A stretch of 9,278 nucleotides of DNA. Origin: an uncultured Chloroflexota bacterium (lineage in GTDB: Bacteria; Chloroflexota; Anaerolineae; Aggregatilineales; Phototrophicaceae). Each line of letters starts with the position of its first letter. The first letter of the stretch is position 1. Below are positions 6,189-9,278 of the stretch, in pieces. The notes below the pieces were generated by a model. That model was given only the letters and a program-made list of their open reading frames with translations. It did not search any database and was not told where the DNA came from. The stretch lies in NCBI GenBank assembly GCA_903904765.1, contig CAIVEA010000522.1, positions 1 to 9,278 of the forward strand. The letters are read 5' to 3'. A program made the translations under genes and the position numbers.

Positions 6189-6520
6189 ATCGTGAGATCA
6201 TTGATCGTAATGCTCGCCCCACTGTCGACCGTGAAAATGCGAATGTCAGTACTGCCGTTGATCGTCGCTCCGTTGCCATTGATCGTCAGATTGGTGACGC
6301 TAATGGGTGGCAGGTTGTCGGTCAATGTGATTGAGATGGAAGAATCGAAGTCAATCGTATCACCTGCCTGTGCATTCGTGACCGCCTCTCGCAGCGAACC
6401 CACACCAGAGTCGCCTGTGGTGGTCACCATGATCGTCGCAGCACGAACGGGGAAAGTTCCCCATGCGAGGAATAAGCAGAGCAGAAATGGGATCAGTTTC
6501 GGAGTCAGGGGATTGGACAT
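6185..6520 (-). pseudogene. Truncated secreted LREAV beta-helix (PMP-like) protein
   Basis: N-terminal fragment of a secreted right-handed beta-helix protein. Residues 1-27 form a signal peptide (LIPFLLCLFLAWG core, VRA before the cut). Then come TIMVTTTGDSGVGSLREAV (29-47) and AGDTIDFDSSI (52-62), the usual opening of LREAI/LREAV choice-of-anchor or polymorphic-membrane-type proteins, followed by strands TNLTINGNGATINGS (76-90) and ASITINDLTM (102-111). The frame stops at TGA 6185-6187, exactly where further GG-containing coils would be expected. Family members usually run several hundred residues, so 111 aa is a fragment. ATG 6518-6520 is preferred as start: GAGG (6527-6530) lies 6 nt upstream. 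An in-frame GTG at 6530-6532 would add four residues and overlap that site. The SH3b frame begins one base before the stop ends. Confidence 0.65.
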
Positions 6521-6646
6521 GGTTCGCCTCACTCGTCAGACGACTTGCCGGATGTAGTGAGGATGGTGACGTATCTATTTCAGAAAGCATTATGTGGAGG
6601 AGAAGACGCAGGTCAAGGATGCCGTTTGTGCAATTCTTTTAGGATA

Positions 6647-6660
6647 TGACAGATCTCAGC
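6647..6660 (+). repeat. 14-bp direct repeat, copy 1
   Basis: TGACAGATCTCAGC, identical to 7030-7043, where it forms the first codons of the kinase gene. Copy 1 lies just inside the predicted leader of the leftward beta-helix transcript. The copies are 383 bp apart with no flanking similarity. Confidence 0.6.
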
Positions 6661-6668
6661 TTACAACT

Positions 6669-6695
6669 ATTATAACAGGTTTTATGAAATGTAAA
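6669..6695 (-). promoter_or_regulatory. Promoter of the leftward beta-helix/SH3b locus
   Basis: On the minus strand: perfect -10 TATAAT (6669-6674) with TGT just upstream (extended -10), and a -35-like TTTACA (6690-6695) at a short 15-bp spacing. The extended -10 can compensate for poor spacing. Predicted start near 6662, leaving a leader of about 140 nt before the ATG at 6520. Confidence 0.5.
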
Positions 6696-7012
6696 AAGTT
6701 ACACAACTTATAATTTCAGCGATATAAGCGATGTTTCAGCACAGTGAAAAATGAATGGATCATCATGTGTGCTATACCTTCATGCATACACATCGGAATC
6801 GGACTACAGATGCGAGAACAACACAGACTAACCGCCATGCGCGGTTCCTTGCTGGAAATACATAACTTGAACTGATAAATGTGTAGCATAAAGCAATAAA
6901 TAAAGTTATCATCAAGACTATATAGGTATCATTTTGTTTTGCACAGGATGAGATGAGCGCTGTTCTGTCGTGAGTCTTTCGAGAATCACCCCAGCAGTGG
7001 CGACAACTTCCC

Positions 7013-7020
7013 AGAGGGAG
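7013..7020 (+). promoter_or_regulatory. Ribosome binding site of the kinase gene
   Basis: AGAGGGAG with an 8-nt gap to GTG 7029-7031. It decides for a GTG start, and kinase subdomain I begins about 18 residues later, as is usual for this family. Confidence 0.7.
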
Positions 7021-7028
7021 CATTTGTC

Positions 7029-9278
7029 GTGACAGATCTCAGCGGACAAACGATCAAAGGATATGTCCTCGATGTCCTCATTGGTGAAGGGGGCATGGGA
7101 AGTGTTTATCGCGCCATCGACACCCGTACAGGACGGCAAGTTGCGGTCAAAAGCCTGAAATCAGGTGTTTTGGCAGATGCCCCCGAATTCTTGGAACGGT
7201 TTTGGCGCGAAGGGGATATTCTACGCAAGCTGAATCATCCCAATATCGTTCAGGTTTTGGAGACTTTAGAAGATCAGGGTCAGCATTACATTGTGATGGA
7301 GTACGTGGGTGGGGGTTCGCTCCGTCATCTGCTCGATCAGCAATCACGCCTTCCCATCAATCGCACCATTTCAATTGCACTTGAATTGGCCGATGCGCTC
7401 GCTCGCGCTCATCACCTCAATGTCATCCATCGTGACATCAAACCAGCCAACGTGTTGCTGGCTGAAGATGGCACCCCCCGCCTAAGTGACTTCGGTACAG
7501 CTTTCATGTCAGACAAACCCCATATCACCAAGACAAATATGGTGGTTGGGACTCCAGACTATATCAGCCCTGAATCGTTCAATCGCGGCTTGATTGATCA
7601 CCGCACCGATGTCTGGTCATTTGGCATCATGCTCTTCGAGATGCTGGCCGGAGAACGACCGTTTGGCGGAACGTCTATTTTCGAGACGGTCAACGAAATC
7701 CTACAAAAGACACCGCCCGATTTGGAGACTCTTCGACCAGAAATACCGCCTGAACTATCCGCGCTAGTCAAAGGAATGCTGCAAAAAGATACTGCGGCGC
7801 GAATTCCCAGCATGCGGCACATCGCTGCCGAATTAGAAAAGATTTCACAGGGCAATCAAACCGGCAATTCAAACAGCTTCCCAAAGCTTTTAAGTGACAC
7901 CCCGACAATCCCTCCGACAATCACACCGTTACCTACACGTCCTTCTTCCTCTGAAAGTGTCTATCCGGTTAGTTTGAAACCGTCTGACAGCGTACAACAG
8001 CGGTGGTCGCTGGATGAACTAGAAGCACTGATTCGGCAACCGCAGTTGCCACCACACCGGGATGTCATGGCGATTGTGTGGGATTTGTTGCAGTTTTATC
8101 ACCAACCTGATTCCCGTGACATCGCGTTACAGTTACTCAACCTGCTCTGGCAGCATCAAGATTTACGTGCCTCTACCGGGCATGAAATCAATCAAATTCT
8201 CGCTTCAGCCCGCGTGAAACTGAATCATGGCAATACCCCTTCCACCAATCCATCGTTGAGGCTTTTGACTGATGCCTTTCGCCGACCAAGTCGGTTGTCA
8301 TCGTTGACCTTTGGGGTAATCGGATTCGTTCTTTTGGTCGCTATCGTGATCGGGATTTCGTTCTTTCAGAACCGCACGCCGCCGCTTTCCCCCAGTGCCA
8401 CATCATCGAACAGCCCTGCAATACCCTCACCTGTCCTTCAGAACGCAGTGCCAACCGCTATTCCGACACCCCACCGGATTGATGAGCTGGATAACCGGGC
8501 GGGCTGGATCACCACTGCCCGTTTTGATCTGGATGGAAACAGGGTCATTACGACCAGCACCGATGGCATCGCTCGCGTCTGGAATGCTCGCCTCAAAGCC
8601 GTAGAACACGTACTAGATGCAGGCAATGAGGCGCGTTCAGCCCTTGCCGCCGATTACTTCTCCAGCGGCTTTGACATTACAGACATGCTGGCTGTGGGGT
8701 ATGCAGATGGACTGCTGCGCCTTTGGTTGGTGACAGCTAATCAGCCCATGCGGATATTGAGAGGTCATACAGGCAGCGTTCTAGGCGTGACCTATTCGCC
8801 ACAAGGCGATCATCTGGCTTCTGCCGGACAAGATGGCACGATCCAAATCTGGGATTTGAACCAGACCAGTGACACCCCCACGATGATTTGGAAAGGTCAT
8901 GACGGCCCCGTGTTAGATGTGGCCTACAGCCCGGATGGCAATTACCTAGCTTCAAGCGGTGCAGATGGCACATTGAGAATCTGGGATACGCGCACTGGTA
9001 CAGCGCAAGTGATTACCGGACACAAGGATGCCGTATGGAGTGTCGCATTCAGTCCTGATGGTCAGTATCTGGCATCCGGCGATCAAAGCGGGGTGATCTG
9101 TTTCTGGCGTGCGTCTAGCGGTGTCCAGCTCGAAGCGCTACCGGGGCATGCTGGCCCAGCTTACGATGTGGCCTTCAGCCCCGATGGCACGCTGGTGGCT
9201 TCTGCGAGTTCTGATACCACGATCAAGATTTGGGATTTTGCATCGGGAACCCTTCTCACCACCATCTTGCGCGAAGCA
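7029..9278 (+). CDS. Receptor-like Ser/Thr protein kinase with WD40 propeller, 3' end missing
   Basis: Open for 750 codons to the window edge with no stop, so partial. Domains: Hanks-type kinase about 11-271 with glycine loop GEGGMGSVY (19-27), VAVK lysine K41, helix-C glutamate E61, HRDIKPAN (134-141, catalytic D136), DFG (154-156), GTPDYISPE (174-182), DVWSFG (194-199) and the late arginine R258. All catalytic residues are present, so it should be active on Ser/Thr with ATP-Mg. R135 makes it an RD kinase, usually controlled by activation-loop phosphorylation. A Pro/Ser/Thr-rich linker (290-310) and a helical segment of unknown kind (326-398) follow, then a single membrane helix (about 425-446) and a second Pro/Ser-rich linker. 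At least six WD40 blades start at about 490, with four clear GH...WD units at 579-609, 623-653, 664-693 and 706-736. Kinase inside and propeller outside is the expected topology. The partner or ligand is unknown. Confidence 0.93.
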   Translation, partial: MTDLSGQTIKGYVLDVLIGEGGMGSVYRAIDTRTGRQVAVKSLKSGVLADAPEFLERFWREGDILRKLNHPNIVQVLETLEDQGQHYIVMEYVGGGSLRHLLDQQSRLPINRTISIALELADALARAHHLNVIHRDIKPANVLLAEDGTPRLSDFGTAFMSDKPHITKTNMVVGTPDYISPESFNRGLIDHRTDVWSFGIMLFEMLAGERPFGGTSIFETVNEILQKTPPDLETLRPEIPPELSALVKGMLQKDTAARIPSMRHIAAELEKISQGNQTGNSNSFPKLLSDTPTIPPTITPLPTRPSSSESVYPVSLKPSDSVQQRWSLDELEALIRQPQLPPHRDVMAIVWDLLQFYHQPDSRDIALQLLNLLWQHQDLRASTGHEINQILASARVKLNHGNTPSTNPSLRLLTDAFRRPSRLSSLTFGVIGFVLLVAIVIGISFFQNRTPPLSPSATSSNSPAIPSPVLQNAVPTAIPTPHRIDELDNRAGWITTARFDLDGNRVITTSTDGIARVWNARLKAVEHVLDAGNEARSALAADYFSSGFDITDMLAVGYADGLLRLWLVTANQPMRILRGHTGSVLGVTYSPQGDHLASAGQDGTIQIWDLNQTSDTPTMIWKGHDGPVLDVAYSPDGNYLASSGADGTLRIWDTRTGTAQVITGHKDAVWSVAFSPDGQYLASGDQSGVICFWRASSGVQLEALPGHAGPAYDVAFSPDGTLVASASSDTTIKIWDFASGTLLTTILREA
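7030..7043 (+). repeat. 14-bp direct repeat, copy 2
   Basis: TGACAGATCTCAGC overlapping the GTG start and codons 2-5 of the kinase gene; identical to 6647-6660. Confidence 0.6.

Larger units (their letters stand above)
6521..7028. other. Divergent 508-bp intergenic region, largely AT-rich
   Basis: No convincing gene is present on either strand. It holds the leftward beta-helix promoter (6669-6695), one copy of a 14-bp repeat (6647-6660), an imperfect inverted repeat (ATGTGTGC 6765-6772 with GCATACACAT 6784-6793) and a hairpin AACCGC/GCGGTT (6830-6835/6841-6846, 5-nt loop) without a T-run. For the rightward kinase I see only weak promoter candidates, such as TTGAAC at about 6867 and the AT-rich stretch ACTATATAGGTATCAT near 6917-6932. 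I do not call one. Confidence 0.5.

Noticed and set aside
6619..6642. Tiny frame MPFVQFF on the plus strand after a GGAGGAG motif
   Set aside because: The GGAGG motif (about 6597-6603) is too far from the ATG, and it lies in the leader of the opposite transcript; no evidence of a leader peptide.
6830..6846. AACCGC/GCGGTT hairpin as an attenuator or terminator before the kinase gene
   Set aside because: No following T-run on either strand and about 180 nt from the start codon; no leader peptide found.
8760..9240. Repeating DNA pattern at about 120-130 bp spacing, considered as a CRISPR or tandem repeat
   Set aside because: It is fully explained by in-frame WD40 blades of the kinase protein; the units are diverged and coding.

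Overview
The window looks like a chromosomal segment of a Chloroflexota-type bacterium (Anaerolineae or a relative). This is an inference from the content: a soluble periplasmic-type transporter protein without a lipobox, a secreted LREAV beta-helix protein with an SH3b tail, and a membrane Ser/Thr kinase with a WD40 propeller, all at roughly even base composition. No rRNA, tRNA, CRISPR array or transposase is visible, so the taxonomic guess rests on protein style only.

Left two thirds (38-5714): a divergent carbon-use cluster around a 241-bp control region (2265-2505). Leftward run a xylose-isomerase-like TIM-barrel epimerase whose catalytic residues match D-tagatose 3-epimerase at constant spacing, then a YnjB-type ABC substrate-binding protein with a signal peptide. 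Rightward run a GntR/FCD regulator, a 12-helix MFS transporter resembling the organophosphate antiporters, and a class III (CaiB/BaiF) CoA-transferase. The control region has a good promoter in each direction. A 14-bp inverted repeat of GntR type sits directly on the -35 box of the leftward promoter. The simplest reading is that the regulator senses a small organic acid or sugar-derived ligand and controls uptake (ABC and/or MFS), isomerisation of a ketose or hydroxy-keto compound, and CoA activation of a carboxylate. The substrate cannot be read from the sequence.

Middle (5715-7028): a short non-coding stretch with a possible terminator and a pair of overlapping inverted repeats, then a small leftward locus. 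Its N-terminal part encodes a signal peptide plus the first beta-helix strands of an LREAV/PMP-like secreted protein, and its C-terminal part encodes an SH3b domain. The two parts are in different frames and meet at a 4-base overlap, which looks like a secreted protein that has lost its repeat region. A 508-bp AT-rich divergent region follows, with a strong leftward promoter.

Right end (7029-9278, open at the edge): a GTG-started receptor-like Ser/Thr protein kinase. It has a complete Hanks-type kinase domain, an unrecognised helical segment, one membrane helix and at least six WD40 blades, and continues beyond the window.
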